From UBA11574 sp963752565 (GTDB lineage Bacteria; Desulfobacterota; Desulfobacteria; Desulfobacterales; UBA11574): DNA of 64,000 bases. Location: assembly GCA_963752565.1 (NCBI GenBank), contig CAVVZC010000011.1, forward strand, positions 62,001 to 126,000, written 5' to 3'. This document shows, in pieces, positions 1 through 8,793 of this stretch. Made by a program: the position numbers and the translations under genes. Each line of letters opens with the position of its first letter. Within the stretch, counting starts at the first letter, position 1. A model generated the notes under the pieces. It worked only from the letters and a program-made list of their open reading frames with translations. It was not told the origin of the DNA and ran no database searches.

Positions 1-2
1 AA

Positions 3-92
3 AAAGTACTATTCATTTCCGCATTAACCGGAAAGGGGCTTGAACAATTAAAGTCTCAAATTGTTCAACTATTGGACAGTAATGATGAGTGA
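3..92 (+). CDS. Obg-like GTPase, C-terminal end (partial)
   Basis: This open frame runs in from the left edge and stops at 90-92. It encodes a tail beginning KVLFISALTGKGLEQLK, which matches the G5 motif (SALTG) and following helix at the end of the G domain of Obg/TRAFAC GTPases. The stop overlaps the proB start, which suggests translational coupling. In many bacteria obgE directly precedes proB or nadD, so obgE is the best guess, but only about 30 codons are visible and another GTPase cannot be excluded. Confidence 0.65.
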   Translation, partial: KVLFISALTGKGLEQLKSQIVQLLDSNDE

Positions 93-1227
93 GAAAAGAG
101 CATCAATTTTTTACAGTGCCAGACGAGTGGTGGTAAAAGTTGGCAGCAATGTCCTGACAGAAGATCACGGACTGAATTTAAAAGCCATACGATCCATCAG
201 TCGGCAAATCTGCCGCTTAATTGACGGCGGAATTGAAATTATTCTGATCTCTTCCGGGGCCATGGCTTCCGGGATCAGAAAAGTCGGCCTTGACAAGCGG
301 CCGGATGAAATTCCCAAGCGCCAGGCCATCGCGGCCGTGGGCCAGGCCGGACTGATCATGGAGTATGAGAAGGCTTTTGCCCGGTATCATAAAAAAGTCG
401 CCCAGATTTTACTGACCGGTGATGACCTCAACAACCGCAAAAGATACCTGAATGCTCGAAACACGCTCTGTATGCTGTTGTCATGGCAGGTTGTCCCAAT
501 CATCAATGAAAACGACACGGTGATGATAGAAGAAATTCAATTTGGAGACAATGATAATCTCGCCGCCATGATCACGCTATTGATGGATGCGGATATTCTG
601 GTCAACCTGACCGATATCGACGGCCTTTACACCAAGGATCCCCGAGCCAACTCTGATGCTGATTTTATTCCGATGGTATCTACCATCGGAGAAGATATAA
701 AAAAGATTGCCAGCGATATTCCGGGTGCTTTAGGTACGGGGGGTATGCTCAGCAAAATAAATGCTGCAAAAAAAGTCACTGCTGCGGGAATTCCAATGGT
801 CATAGCAAATGGCGGCAAACCGGACGTATTGAAAAAGCTTTTCTCAGGTAAAGATGTCGGGACGTTTTTTATTCCAAAAAAGAAAAAACTGAAAAGCCGT
901 AAATGCTGGATCGCGTTTACCCTAAAACCCAAAGGCGTTATAAGGATTGATGATGGTGCTGCCGAGGCAATCCTAAACAGGGGCAAAAGCCTTTTACCCA
1001 GTGGCATTGTGGGCGTTGAAGGTGAATTTGGCGTCGGTGCTCCGGTTGAATTTAGAAAAACAGATGATGAAACACTGGGTAACGGCCTCGTTAATTACAG
1101 TTCAACAGATATCCGAAAAATCATGGGACTTAAATCGAACCAGATTAAAAACCGTTTAGGGCATAAACCCTATGACGATGTGATTCATCGGGATAACCTT
1201 GCGGTTACTGCGGAATGTAATGTGTGA
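82..1227 (+). CDS. proB: Glutamate 5-kinase (ProB) with C-terminal PUA domain
   Basis: Cytoplasmic enzyme that phosphorylates L-glutamate to gamma-glutamyl phosphate, the first step of proline synthesis. The amino-acid-kinase fold starts with VVVKVGSNVL near residue 15. The glycine-rich ISSGAMASG and the INENDTV and FGDNDNLAA motifs follow, and GTGGMLSK lies near residue 217. The last ~100 residues are a PUA domain (GVIRIDDGAAEAIL). At about 381 residues it is a full-length ProB. I prefer ATG 82 or 85 over an in-frame TTG at 61 because the protein begins normally there and it overlaps the upstream stop. It is followed 21 bp later by proA, the next enzyme of the pathway. Confidence 0.96.
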   Translation: MMSEKRASIFYSARRVVVKVGSNVLTEDHGLNLKAIRSISRQICRLIDGGIEIILISSGAMASGIRKVGLDKRPDEIPKRQAIAAVGQAGLIMEYEKAFARYHKKVAQILLTGDDLNNRKRYLNARNTLCMLLSWQVVPIINENDTVMIEEIQFGDNDNLAAMITLLMDADILVNLTDIDGLYTKDPRANSDADFIPMVSTIGEDIKKIASDIPGALGTGGMLSKINAAKKVTAAGIPMVIANGGKPDVLKKLFSGKDVGTFFIPKKKKLKSRKCWIAFTLKPKGVIRIDDGAAEAILNRGKSLLPSGIVGVEGEFGVGAPVEFRKTDDETLGNGLVNYSSTDIRKIMGLKSNQIKNRLGHKPYDDVIHRDNLAVTAECNV

Positions 1228-1248
1228 CAACTGACTAAGGAAAATACA

Positions 1249-2505
1249 ATGTCAATGGAAACAACAATTATAAACATGGCCAAAGCAGCCCGGGCGGCTG
1301 CCACACAGATGGCCAAGTGCGATTCGAATCAAAAAAATGCTGTTCTGCTCGGCATGGCCGATGAAATTGAGAAAAATGAATCACGTATCAAAGAAGCCAA
1401 CCAAAAGGATCTTGACCGTGCAATAGAAATGGGACTTTCCAATGCCATGATCGACCGACTCACGGTGTCGAATGCAACCATTAATGCCATGGCCAAGGGC
1501 TTGCGGGAGGTTGCGGAACTCAATGACCCTGTGGGCGCTACAAGCAAAACCTGGATGAGGCCCAACGGTCTGGAAGTAACACGAATGCGGATACCGCTGG
1601 GTGTCATCGGCATTATTTACGAATCACGGCCCAATGTGACCATCGATGCTGCCGGCCTTTGCCTGAAAGCCGGTAATGCCGTCATACTTCGAGGCGGGTC
1701 TGAAGCGCTTTATTCGAATCAGGTCCTGGCCGACATCATCGGACAGGTTCTCGGTGATTGCGGCCTTCCTGAAACAGCCGTCCAGATCGTCCCCGTCAGA
1801 GACCGAAAAGCGGTCAACATCCTCCTAAATCAGGAAGAATTTATCGATTTGATTATCCCCCGTGGCGGAGAAGGGTTGATCCGTTTTGTCGTAGAACATT
1901 CAACCATACCGGTACTGAAACATTACAAAGGTGTATGCCATGTGTATGTGGACGAAGGCGCGAACCTTAATATGGCCGAAGAAATCTGCTTTAATGCCAA
2001 GGTTCAGCGACCGGGGGTGTGCAATGCCATGGAAACCATGCTTGTGCATCGATCCATCGCAAAAGAATTTTTGCCGCAAATGGCAAAACGTCTAACAAGC
2101 GCAGGGGTTGAAATCAGGGGTTGTCCTGAAACATGCCAAATCCTGCCAGATGCATTAAAAGCCGAACAAGCAGACTGGCCGGAAGAATATCTTGATCTTG
2201 TCCTGGCTGTCAGGGTGGTCGAAGATATGGATCAGGCCATCTCTCACATTTCAAAATATGGTTCAAAACATACGGAATCCATTGTGACGAGAGATTATAA
2301 GCGGTCCAAACGCTTTGTCCGTGAAACCGATTCTTCAGTGGTGCTGGTCAATGCGTCCACACGGTTTAATGACGGTGGTGAGCTTGGCCTGGGTGCGGAA
2401 ATCGGCATCAGCACCTCAAAGCTCCATGCCTTCGGCCCCATGGGGGTGGAGGAACTGACCACCGCCAAGTTTGTCGTGTTCGGGGACGGGCAGATAAGAA
2501 CATAG
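1249..2505 (+). CDS. proA: Gamma-glutamyl phosphate reductase (ProA)
   Basis: NADPH-dependent reductase that converts gamma-glutamyl phosphate to glutamate semialdehyde, the second step of proline synthesis. It has an aldehyde-dehydrogenase-like fold of 418 residues, the usual family length. Visible motifs are the cofactor region around YESRPNVTIDAAGLCLKAGN (residues ~124-143), IIPRGGEGLI, and the catalytic cysteine in QRPGVCNAMET at residue 258. The ATG is preceded by an AAGGAAAA ribosome-binding site. It forms an operon with proB. A repeat-rich 308-bp gap separates it from nadD. Confidence 0.97.
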   Translation: MSMETTIINMAKAARAAATQMAKCDSNQKNAVLLGMADEIEKNESRIKEANQKDLDRAIEMGLSNAMIDRLTVSNATINAMAKGLREVAELNDPVGATSKTWMRPNGLEVTRMRIPLGVIGIIYESRPNVTIDAAGLCLKAGNAVILRGGSEALYSNQVLADIIGQVLGDCGLPETAVQIVPVRDRKAVNILLNQEEFIDLIIPRGGEGLIRFVVEHSTIPVLKHYKGVCHVYVDEGANLNMAEEICFNAKVQRPGVCNAMETMLVHRSIAKEFLPQMAKRLTSAGVEIRGCPETCQILPDALKAEQADWPEEYLDLVLAVRVVEDMDQAISHISKYGSKHTESIVTRDYKRSKRFVRETDSSVVLVNASTRFNDGGELGLGAEIGISTSKLHAFGPMGVEELTTAKFVVFGDGQIRT

Positions 2506-2574
2506 CTCAGACAATTGAATATCTTGGTCAAGTGGACTATGCTTTGGTCATCATTAGAGGGAATTTGCTTTGTT

Positions 2575-2745
2575 TAATGTTCATTGACTTATTGAACTTC
2601 CAAATATCAAACAAATTCCAATGACCAAAATTCGAAAATCCAAACAATGTCTCGTCTTGGAAGGTTTTAGTCATTGATTATTGGAATTTGAGATTTATTT
2701 GTAATTTGGTGCTTGGAATTTGTATTTTTAGATACAAAATCCAAG
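2575..2745. repeat. AT-rich inverted-repeat element, copy 1
   Basis: This fills most of the 308-bp gap between proA and nadD. One arm contains CAAATTCCAATGACCAAAA and the other TTTTAGTCATTG...TTGGAATTTG, its near reverse complement. The whole can fold into a long imperfect hairpin. Related copies lie near 3875-4040 and 23755-23925. No coding potential was seen. Boundaries are approximate. Confidence 0.7.
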
Positions 2746-2813
2746 TCAGGTCCATTTATCCCTGACTTGGCTCAGAGGGCTGGGTTTTCAATGAAAAAAA
2801 TAGCGGGGAATTT

Positions 2814-3482
2814 TTGAGACGTATAGGACTTTTTGGAGGTACATTCAATCCGATTCATTTGGGACATGTTCAGGTTGTTCGGGAGGTTAAAGCGGGTTTT
2901 GGCCTGGATAAAATTCTGATAATTCCGTCTGCGCTGCCGCCGCACAAGGAACTGAACAGCGTGGTGGATGCCAACGACCGTCTTGAGATGATTCGACTCG
3001 CATTTTCAGATGATCCGAATTTTGTGATCTCAGATGTTGAACTGAAACGTTCGGGCCCCTCCTATACCATCGATACGGTTCGTCATTTTAAATCGATTTC
3101 ACCAGAAAATGCGAAACTCTATCTCATCGTTGGGCTGGATGCTTTTTTAGAAATAGATACCTGGAAATCCTATAATGACCTTTTTTTACTCATCCCCTTC
3201 ATTGTTATGTCGCGAACCATAAACGGAGAAAACAGCGATACATTGGAATGGAAATCCTTAAAAAATTATCTTCAATCCAAAATCTCAAAAGGATATACAT
3301 TCTCCTTTACTCAATCGTCTTTCATACATGATAAAAAGCAACCGGTTTGTGTGTTTAATGTCACGCCTGTGGATATTTCATCAACAACAATTCGAAAACG
3401 TATCAAAAAGGGACTTTCGATTAAACGATTGGTGCCAGACATCGTCGAAGATTTTATAAAAACCAAAGGACTTTATTTATGA
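2814..3482 (+). CDS. nadD: Nicotinate-nucleotide adenylyltransferase (NadD)
   Basis: Adenylates nicotinate mononucleotide to deamido-NAD in NAD synthesis. The nucleotidyltransferase signature GGTFNPIHLGH is at residues 8-18, and the C-terminal SSTTIRKRIKKG matches the ISSTxIR motif. At 222 residues it has normal length. The start is TTG, preceded by AGCGGGG about 6 bases upstream; the upstream ATG at 2791 is out of frame and closes after eight codons. Its stop overlaps the start of rsfS by four bases (ATGA), so the two are coupled. This nadD-rsfS pairing is common in bacteria. Confidence 0.95.
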   Translation: MRRIGLFGGTFNPIHLGHVQVVREVKAGFGLDKILIIPSALPPHKELNSVVDANDRLEMIRLAFSDDPNFVISDVELKRSGPSYTIDTVRHFKSISPENAKLYLIVGLDAFLEIDTWKSYNDLFLLIPFIVMSRTINGENSDTLEWKSLKNYLQSKISKGYTFSFTQSSFIHDKKQPVCVFNVTPVDISSTTIRKRIKKGLSIKRLVPDIVEDFIKTKGLYL

Positions 3483-3865
3483 CAAATACGCCCGAAACTT
3501 CTTTGGACCCCACTCTTGATCTTTACATCAACGCCGTTATGGGAAAAAAAGCATTAGACCTGGTGGTTCTTGATGTTCGAGGACTAACTTCTGTTTCAGA
3601 CATCTTTATCATCTGCAGTGGTCGTTCAAACCGTCAGGTTTCAGCCATCGCGGAGTATATTCAGGTAAACCTAAAAAAACACGCCATAAAACCACTAAGC
3701 GTGGAGGGGAAAAAAGAAGGGCACTGGGTTTTGCTCGATTACGGTCATGTCATCATTCACGTCTTTTATGAACCGGTTCGTGCCTTTTATGATCTGGAAG
3801 GACTCTGGATCGATGCAAAAAGAATAGAAGCCAATCGTTTTTTAACAGACCCCAACAAATCCTAA
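3479..3865 (+). CDS. rsfS: Ribosomal silencing factor RsfS (Iojap family)
   Basis: Binds ribosomal protein L14 and blocks subunit joining under nutrient limitation (established family role). The 128-residue protein shows the Iojap core: DLVVLDVRGLTSVSDIFIICSGRSNRQVSAIAE-like sequence at residues ~23-60, then a segment containing EGKKEGHWVLLDYG and the conserved HVFYEPVRAFYDLEGLW end. It overlaps nadD by ATGA and closes this plus-strand gene group. Confidence 0.95.
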   Translation: MTNTPETSLDPTLDLYINAVMGKKALDLVVLDVRGLTSVSDIFIICSGRSNRQVSAIAEYIQVNLKKHAIKPLSVEGKKEGHWVLLDYGHVIIHVFYEPVRAFYDLEGLWIDAKRIEANRFLTDPNKS

Positions 3866-3874
3866 CCCGTATAA

Positions 3875-4040
3875 ACCGGAAAAAACAAATAGCAAATCAC
3901 AAAAAACAAATAATATTCAATGTCCAAAAAGAAAAATTCAAAACAAAGATAAACTTATTAAATATACAAAATTTAGTTTTGATCATTGAAATTTGGAATT
4001 TACTTGGAATTTGGTGCTTGTGTTTTGTTTTTTTGCCATA
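3875..4040. repeat. AT-rich inverted-repeat element, copy 2
   Basis: Lies in the 215-bp convergent gap between rsfS (+) and the zinc-ribbon gene (-). It contains runs such as AAATCACAAAAAACAAATAA on one arm and GAAATTTGGAATTTACTTGG with TTTGGTGCTTG on the other. The latter resembles the arm of copy 1 (AATTTGGTGCTTGGAATTTG). It may also act as a bidirectional transcription barrier, which is inference. Boundaries are approximate. Confidence 0.6.
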
Positions 4041-4080
4041 AAATGCACAAAAATTACAATTAAACTATTGAAATAAAGCG

Positions 4081-4758
4081 TTATTTCCCTGCGACATCCT
4101 GCCCGCAGTGCTTACAGATTTTTGCTCTTTTTTTTATGATTTCCGCGCAAAAAGGACATTCGCGGGTGAAATATCGTTCATGAATCTTTTTCACAGATTC
4201 ATCGACCTTTTTCTGGGTAATTTTATTGCCGAATCTGGCACTTTTAATCGGTTCTATGGCTTCAAGCACTCCAATATCACCGATCATTTCCGCTGCCTTT
4301 AACCGGACCCGCTGCGGCTGGGTTGCATCGAGAAGCATTCTGACCACCGTAACGTGGTCTTTGGCCACATAAGTATCCGCAAGAATAGAAAAACCTATCT
4401 TGGTTTTTTCCTCTATCATTTCCTGCTCCGCCAATATCTCCTCATCAATGATTTGCCCGGTGCCTCCCATGGGACTGAAAACAGGGATGCATTCAAACTG
4501 TTTTGTACCCGGGTAGTTCATGCACCGGTAAGATGCAACTTGGGCATAATTTTCCTCCATATTTTCCCATCCTTTAACATACAAGGAGCATTCATCGTTG
4601 AAACATATAAACAGATAAGGAGTTCCCCATCCGAGACCGTCGCTAAAGCTAAACGGGGGAACTTCCCAAAGCATCATTTCTGCCCCACAGTGAGGGCATA
4701 TGGGCTTGTCTTGGCTAAGTACTTTTTCTAAAACCTGCTCTTTGGTTTCAAAGGCCAT
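4081..4758 (-). CDS. Zinc-ribbon protein with central HEAT-like helices, unknown function
   Basis: A 225-residue soluble protein with metal-binding clusters at both ends. The N-terminal one is CPHCGAEM (residues ~21-28), followed by CFNDEC. The C-terminal one is CPFCAEIIKKRAKICKHCG, a double-zinc-ribbon-like knuckle. Between them, a helical segment (VRMLLDATQPQRVRLKAAEMIGDIG) resembles HEAT repeats. The start is well supported by GGAGGATAATGA before the ATG. No signal peptide is visible. I do not recognise a named family. The ribbons suggest nucleic-acid or protein binding, which is inference. Confidence 0.8.
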   Translation of the reverse strand: MAFETKEQVLEKVLSQDKPICPHCGAEMMLWEVPPFSFSDGLGWGTPYLFICFNDECSLYVKGWENMEENYAQVASYRCMNYPGTKQFECIPVFSPMGGTGQIIDEEILAEQEMIEEKTKIGFSILADTYVAKDHVTVVRMLLDATQPQRVRLKAAEMIGDIGVLEAIEPIKSARFGNKITQKKVDESVKKIHERYFTRECPFCAEIIKKRAKICKHCGQDVAGK

Positions 4759-4899
4759 TCATTATCCTCCAATATTTGTTGATTGTGAAAAAATCTTATC
4801 TGTTTTCAAATTTTCAATGTGATTAATATTACCATTAAATGTGATTTTGCAACATACAAGGGAAAAAAGTAATTTGCCAATGCGACTCTGATTTATAAA

Positions 4900-5041
4900 T
4901 TTTATTTGGAATGTATTCAAAGCTTTTGCTGGATTGACGAATTTGAGCTTCAAGGTTTGTCTTTTCTTTTTCGATCTGTTTGCGCTCGATTAATGCGACA
5001 ACAATCTTTTTTACATTTAAGTTGTTCGTCAGTTCATGCAA
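4900..5041 (-). pseudogene. Possible sensor histidine kinase remnant
   Basis: In the 560-bp gap between 4759 and 5318, a short minus-strand frame reads IERKQIEKEKTNLEAQI followed by RQS. This strongly resembles the PAS-to-HisKA linker of hybrid kinases (ITERKxxEEEKxxLEAQLxQxQKMEAIG). After RQSSK the similarity ends, and no H-box or ATPase domain follows. It is probably a decayed fragment. Confidence is low because only about 25 residues match. Confidence 0.3.
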
Positions 5042-5130
5042 ACCGCCATTGATTCTGATGGAACTGTAATAATCTCACATGGAAATTAGAAGGTGTTGCT
5101 TATTATAGTCAAAAAATGGCAGAGAAGCAT

Positions 5131-5211
5131 AAACGGCCACGCCTACACATTGATTTAAATGTAGCCCTACTTTTATGGCATCTTCCGAAATAAACACCTG
5201 GATAATCGAAA
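5131..5211. repeat. 81-bp direct repeat, copy 1
   Basis: Contains ACGGCCACGCCTACACATTG and GGCATCTTCCGAAATAAAC. A second copy with the same order and orientation lies at 8794-8875, with only scattered substitutions. The two copies bracket the minus-strand block OmpA-DUF4197-DUF2780-MscL. Confidence 0.8.
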
Positions 5212-5249
5212 GTAAACTGCCACCGACCTTGTCGGTGGCAGTTTACTTT
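5209..5249. terminator. Strong perfect hairpin, likely transcription terminator
   Basis: A perfect 19-bp stem (arms 5209-5227 and 5231-5249; core GCCACCGAC/GTCGGTGGC) with a 3-base CTT loop. It lies 70 bp downstream of the OmpA-lipoprotein stop on the minus strand and abuts the direct repeat. On the plus strand it is followed by a short T tract. The T tract on the minus strand is weaker, so terminator activity for the OmpA gene is inferred mainly from position. Confidence 0.65.
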
Positions 5250-5318
5250 TCTATCAACAACAAATGGCCAAACATCCCGGCTGTATCCGTCTATCATGGT
5301 TATTGATTTATGGATTCC

Positions 5319-6497
5319 TTATTGAACCGGTGTTAATTCAACCCTTCGATTTTGAGCCCTGCCAGCCCTGGTTTTGTTGCTGGCGGCTGGTTTCGTGAGT
5401 CCAAAACCCTTTGTTGTAAGCCGGTTGGGATCAATCCCTTGATCAACGAAATATTTTTTTACAGCTTCGGCCCGACGCTCGGAAAGCTTCATATTATACT
5501 CCGCACTTCCCATACTATCCGTATGCCCGTCGATTTCAACCTTCATCTCCGGATTCTTTTTCAATATAGAGGCCCCATTATTTAGCATGGGGAACGCTTC
5601 GGGCTTAATTTTATCGCTGTTAATATCAAACGCCACCTTCGCGGCATAGGTCCAGCATCCCCTGGCATCCACAGTGGCCCCCATTGGCGTGCCGGGGCAT
5701 TGATCCATATTGTCCGCCACACCGTCCTTATCACTGTCCATCGGCATGGGAGCAGCCTTGGGAGCGGGTTTGGGAGCAGGCTTGGCTAAAAATAACCCTT
5801 TTACAAAACCGGCCATGTTCGCCGAGGAAGCAAGCTGATTAGCAGTGGTTGAAATTCCGCAACCACCGGCTTTGGCTATCTGTTCCAGAGTCATTTTCCC
5901 GGCAGGATTATCTCCCACCAATACCGTATCGATACAAAGCCGGTCACCGAACTGGCTTTTCAAGGCCTTTGCAGCCTTTACCGGGGCCTGGTCCATCTTT
6001 TCTCCATCGCTGACGAGAATGACCGCCATGGAACCTCGGGTCGACTTAAGGTCTACACCGGAAGCCTTGATGGCTTTTGCCAGAGCAAGAGAACTATCTC
6101 CGCTGGGCCCCTTTGTAGCGTTCAGGGCTGATCCAAACCCTGAAGTTGAATACCGGGTTGGCCCGTAAACAAGCATGGCTGACTTGTCAGGTAGATGGGC
6201 ATCATGACCAAACGTCATGAGAGCACCATTATAGTTCAATTCCGGAAGCGTCTGATTCATAGCGGTTAAGAACTCTTTGGCAATCTTGGCCTTTTCCTTC
6301 TTGCCGTATTTATCCGCCATTGAAGAAGATGTGTCCAGGATCACCACAAAATTGTCAACCTTGGGCACATACTGACTTGCGTCAAATTTATACGGTTCGA
6401 ACGACGGTGCGGTCTTTATAACTTTCTTGCCGCCACAACTGATTAGCAGGGTGCTGATCATTAAAATAAACAACGGTGTCAAATAATGCTTTTTCAT
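5319..6497 (-). CDS. Lipoprotein with VWA domain, calcium-type repeat and OmpA C-terminal domain
   Basis: A 392-residue envelope protein. The lipobox LLISC at about residues 17-21 predicts lipid attachment. A von Willebrand A domain follows: MIDAS-like DTSSS near residue 55 and VILVSDGE near 165. After an Ala/Pro linker comes a thrombospondin-type DSDKDGVADNMDQCP motif near 255-270. The last ~110 residues are an OmpA peptidoglycan-binding domain (FDINSDKI, EIDGHTDSMGSAEYN, LSERRAEAVKKYF). This layout would tether the outer membrane to peptidoglycan while presenting a VWA adhesion module; the role is inferred. It is transcribed with the small genes upstream. Confidence 0.88.
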   Translation of the reverse strand: MKKHYLTPLFILMISTLLISCGGKKVIKTAPSFEPYKFDASQYVPKVDNFVVILDTSSSMADKYGKKEKAKIAKEFLTAMNQTLPELNYNGALMTFGHDAHLPDKSAMLVYGPTRYSTSGFGSALNATKGPSGDSSLALAKAIKASGVDLKSTRGSMAVILVSDGEKMDQAPVKAAKALKSQFGDRLCIDTVLVGDNPAGKMTLEQIAKAGGCGISTTANQLASSANMAGFVKGLFLAKPAPKPAPKAAPMPMDSDKDGVADNMDQCPGTPMGATVDARGCWTYAAKVAFDINSDKIKPEAFPMLNNGASILKKNPEMKVEIDGHTDSMGSAEYNMKLSERRAEAVKKYFVDQGIDPNRLTTKGFGLTKPAASNKTRAGRAQNRRVELTPVQ

Positions 6498-6618
6498 GTC
6501 CTCCCTCCTTAGTTTTCTTTTGTTTTAGTGATGCTTCCATTAAAAATAAATAACAAAAATTAAATACTTATTCATCCTTATGCTTATACACATGAACATC
6601 GCGATGCGGGAAAGGAAG

Positions 6619-7395
6619 TTATTTTGCACCAAATACACGCTTTAGCAAATCCGTTGTTCGCTTGGCGGGATTCGTGCGGATAGCAGCTTCTTCCTTTGCC
6701 ATGTAATAGAAGATTCCGTCCATCCCTTTCTCAACGACATGATCTTTCAAGTCGGCTTTCACGTCCGGGACAAAAGGAACGGATCGATATTCTTTCATAA
6801 CGTTGTCATAAGCCTGAACAGCCCCCACTTCGGAAAGGCTTTTATTGACAACGGGTTCCATCTCTTTTGCAAGAGAGGGAGACATTTTACTTCGAAAATA
6901 TTGGGTGGCAGCATCTTCCGGACCTTCATATATCTTCTTAACATCATCAAAACTCATCTCAGTTATCGCCTGTGAGAAAAGTTTTTTTGCCTTTGGAGTC
7001 GCCACTTCCGCAGCCCGGTTGAGTTTCAACTCAAGGTCTTTAAGCAGATCGGACATCCCGACTTTATCCAACACGGACTTTACGGTGTCTAATTGTTTTG
7101 GCAACGGTATATGAACGGCTGAATCTGTATTAAAGCCATCCACACGGCCTAACCGGGAAACCACATTCTCCGAACCGACACGAAGCGCATCCTTAAGCCC
7201 AGCCCCGATTTCATCAACCGTGAGACCAGATTGTCCGCTGGTTCCCCCGTGAGTTTTAAGAAGATCTTTGCCTTTCTCTAACCAATTATTCCCTGCTTCT
7301 GCCGCACCGAATATTAAAGAAATCGTGATAAAAAACATCCCAATAATCATTATAAATCGATGCTTTAAAATTTTCATGAAATTTGTGCACATCAT
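6619..7395 (-). CDS. DUF4197 family exported protein
   Basis: The N-terminus has a hydrophobic signal segment (FIMIIGMFFITISLIFGAAEA), so the ~258-residue protein is probably periplasmic or membrane-anchored. The rest matches my recollection of DUF4197: AAxxATPKAKKLF, FDDVKKIYEGPEDAATQYFR, an acidic-basic helix pair, and DGIFYYMAKEE near the C-terminus. The start at 7395 (Met-Met-Cys) is chosen because GGAGGG lies 5 bases upstream; an ATG 12 bases further up has no such site. The function of DUF4197 is unknown. Confidence 0.8.
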   Translation of the reverse strand: MMCTNFMKILKHRFIMIIGMFFITISLIFGAAEAGNNWLEKGKDLLKTHGGTSGQSGLTVDEIGAGLKDALRVGSENVVSRLGRVDGFNTDSAVHIPLPKQLDTVKSVLDKVGMSDLLKDLELKLNRAAEVATPKAKKLFSQAITEMSFDDVKKIYEGPEDAATQYFRSKMSPSLAKEMEPVVNKSLSEVGAVQAYDNVMKEYRSVPFVPDVKADLKDHVVEKGMDGIFYYMAKEEAAIRTNPAKRTTDLLKRVFGAK

Positions 7396-7566
7396 AATGC
7401 CCTCCACGCTATGGTTGTTTAAATAAAGTCATGCTTAAATTTTTAAGCCTTCAACGATTAGTTTCATACCAGTAAATATAGATGTTATTTTCATATGAAG
7501 TATAACGCCTAAGCTAACTGGCAGTGGGTGTGAGGCGACTATTCGAGATAAAATTGAAGGCTCTTT

Positions 7567-7950
7567 TCACTTAAGGACTTTTTCCAGCAAGTCTTTTACT
7601 CCGCTTCCGCCCTTTCCTTGCACAAACGAAAGAATTATGGGAATAAATTTGCCAACCATTCCGCTGTCTAGTCCCAGTTCAGAGAAACCGCTTGCGAGGT
7701 TCGCAATACCTCCAAATTTCGAAGCATCACCACCGATACTCGATGCTAATCCCCCAAGAGCGGATCCAAGACCTCCGCTTTTTGGTGCGGTACCGATCAA
7801 TTCATTAATGCCGGGAATATGCTGCGCCACTTGAGAGAAATCGCTCTCTCCAAGCTTTTCTTTTGCCAGGTTGAAAAGGAGTCCAGCACCTCCCTTAGCT
7901 TGGTCTTCTGGCACCCCAAGGTTCTTTGTCAATAGCTCAATAAGCTCCAT
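7567..7950 (-). CDS. DUF2780 family protein (VcgC/VcgE-like)
   Basis: A 127-residue, glycine/alanine-rich protein starting MELIELLTKNLGVPEDQAKGG, with a hydrophobic centre and a C-terminal VKDLLEKVL helix. This pattern fits the DUF2780 family. The start at 7950 is supported by an AAGGAGGAAAG site; an upstream ATG at 7977 is not. No cleavable signal peptide is evident. The function is unknown. It sits between DUF4197 and MscL genes on the same strand. Confidence 0.72.
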   Translation of the reverse strand: MELIELLTKNLGVPEDQAKGGAGLLFNLAKEKLGESDFSQVAQHIPGINELIGTAPKSGGLGSALGGLASSIGGDASKFGGIANLASGFSELGLDSGMVGKFIPIILSFVQGKGGSGVKDLLEKVLK

Positions 7951-7994
7951 AACTTTCCTCCTTTTATCGACCTTCATATTCAGATAAGGACCAT

Positions 7995-8144
7995 CTAAAG
8001 GTTTTCGGAATTTCGTTGTACCAACTCTGGGACCGTATCCACTCCTGCTGCTTCCAGGAAATCGGCATATTCCTCACCCCCCCCTTTTATGCGAAAGAGG
8101 TCTGCCATATTGACCCATCTGAGCAGTAATTTATCACTATCATC
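7995..8144 (-). pseudogene. DUF4332-like (helix-hairpin-helix) gene fragment
   Basis: On the minus strand, a short frame between stops encodes a segment containing MADLFRIKGGGEEYADFLE then AAGVDTVPELVQRNSENL. I recognise this as the N-terminal hairpin-helix unit of DUF4332 proteins (usual form FRIKGVGEEYADLLEAAGVDTV). It is cut off at both ends by stop codons and contains a G8 run, so it is most likely a decayed remnant, not a gene. Confidence 0.5.
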
Positions 8145-8246
8145 TTAATCAATGCTTATTGATGGAGATTCAAAGATGTTATGTAAGCTTTAGAACTCGA
8201 ATATAACCTCTATGGCTTAACCCGGGTATTAATAATTTCAGGCTGT

Positions 8247-8693
8247 CTAAAATTCGGAAGTGCAAAACGCACAACGTGATGCATTGATTGATATGGTTGA
8301 TAAACACTTGGGACACTCTTTAGTTGTCGTTTCCTCTGGAGGTGCTTCCTCTTCTCTTTTGAGCTTATTAATACCGCGAATAAGCATAAAAACGGCAAAA
8401 GCAACGATTAAAAAGCTGATTACCGTGTTAAAAAAAATGCCGTAATTGATTGTGACAGCACCGGCCTTCTGAGCTTCAGCCACAGTAGCAAATGTGCCAG
8501 CAACCGCCCCCTGTTTGATAACGAGGAAAAGGTTTGAAAAATCGACGTTGCCAAGTAGCAGACCAATCGGCGGCATAATAACATCGTCAACAAGTGATTT
8601 TACAATTGTACCAAAAGCAGCACCAATTATGATTCCAACGGCCATGTCGACAACATTCCCTCTCATGGCAAATTCTTTAAAGTCTTTTAGCAT
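8247..8693 (-). CDS. mscL: Large-conductance mechanosensitive channel MscL with zinc-ribbon tail
   Basis: Inner-membrane channel that opens under hypo-osmotic stress. The 148-residue protein has the MscL N-terminus (FKEFAMRGNVVDMAVGIIIGAAFGTIV, TM1), a periplasmic loop and TM2 (FFNTVISFLIVAFAVFMLI). In place of the usual charged cytoplasmic helix alone, the C-terminus carries ECPKCLSTI and CAFCTSEF, a four-cysteine zinc ribbon. The start is supported by GGAGGGAGAAAA. The neighbouring exported proteins fit an envelope-stress gene cluster. Confidence 0.95.
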   Translation of the reverse strand: MLKDFKEFAMRGNVVDMAVGIIIGAAFGTIVKSLVDDVIMPPIGLLLGNVDFSNLFLVIKQGAVAGTFATVAEAQKAGAVTINYGIFFNTVISFLIVAFAVFMLIRGINKLKREEEAPPEETTTKECPKCLSTISINASRCAFCTSEF

Positions 8694-8793
8694 TTTTCTC
8701 CCTCCTTCCGATTGATCGACTTTGACCAGAAGAATCGACCAAGATTTGTTGCATACACTCCAAATTTGATTATTTAGTGCAGGATGATTTTAC

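Noticed and set aside
5109..5297. 62-codon minus-strand frame near 5.2 kb
   Set aside because: It consists of the 81-bp repeat and the strong hairpin, which explain the sequence without a protein.
8072..8090. C-rich homopolymer as a phase-variation switch
   Set aside because: The run lies in a stop-bounded DUF4332 fragment, not in an intact gene, so there is nothing to switch.
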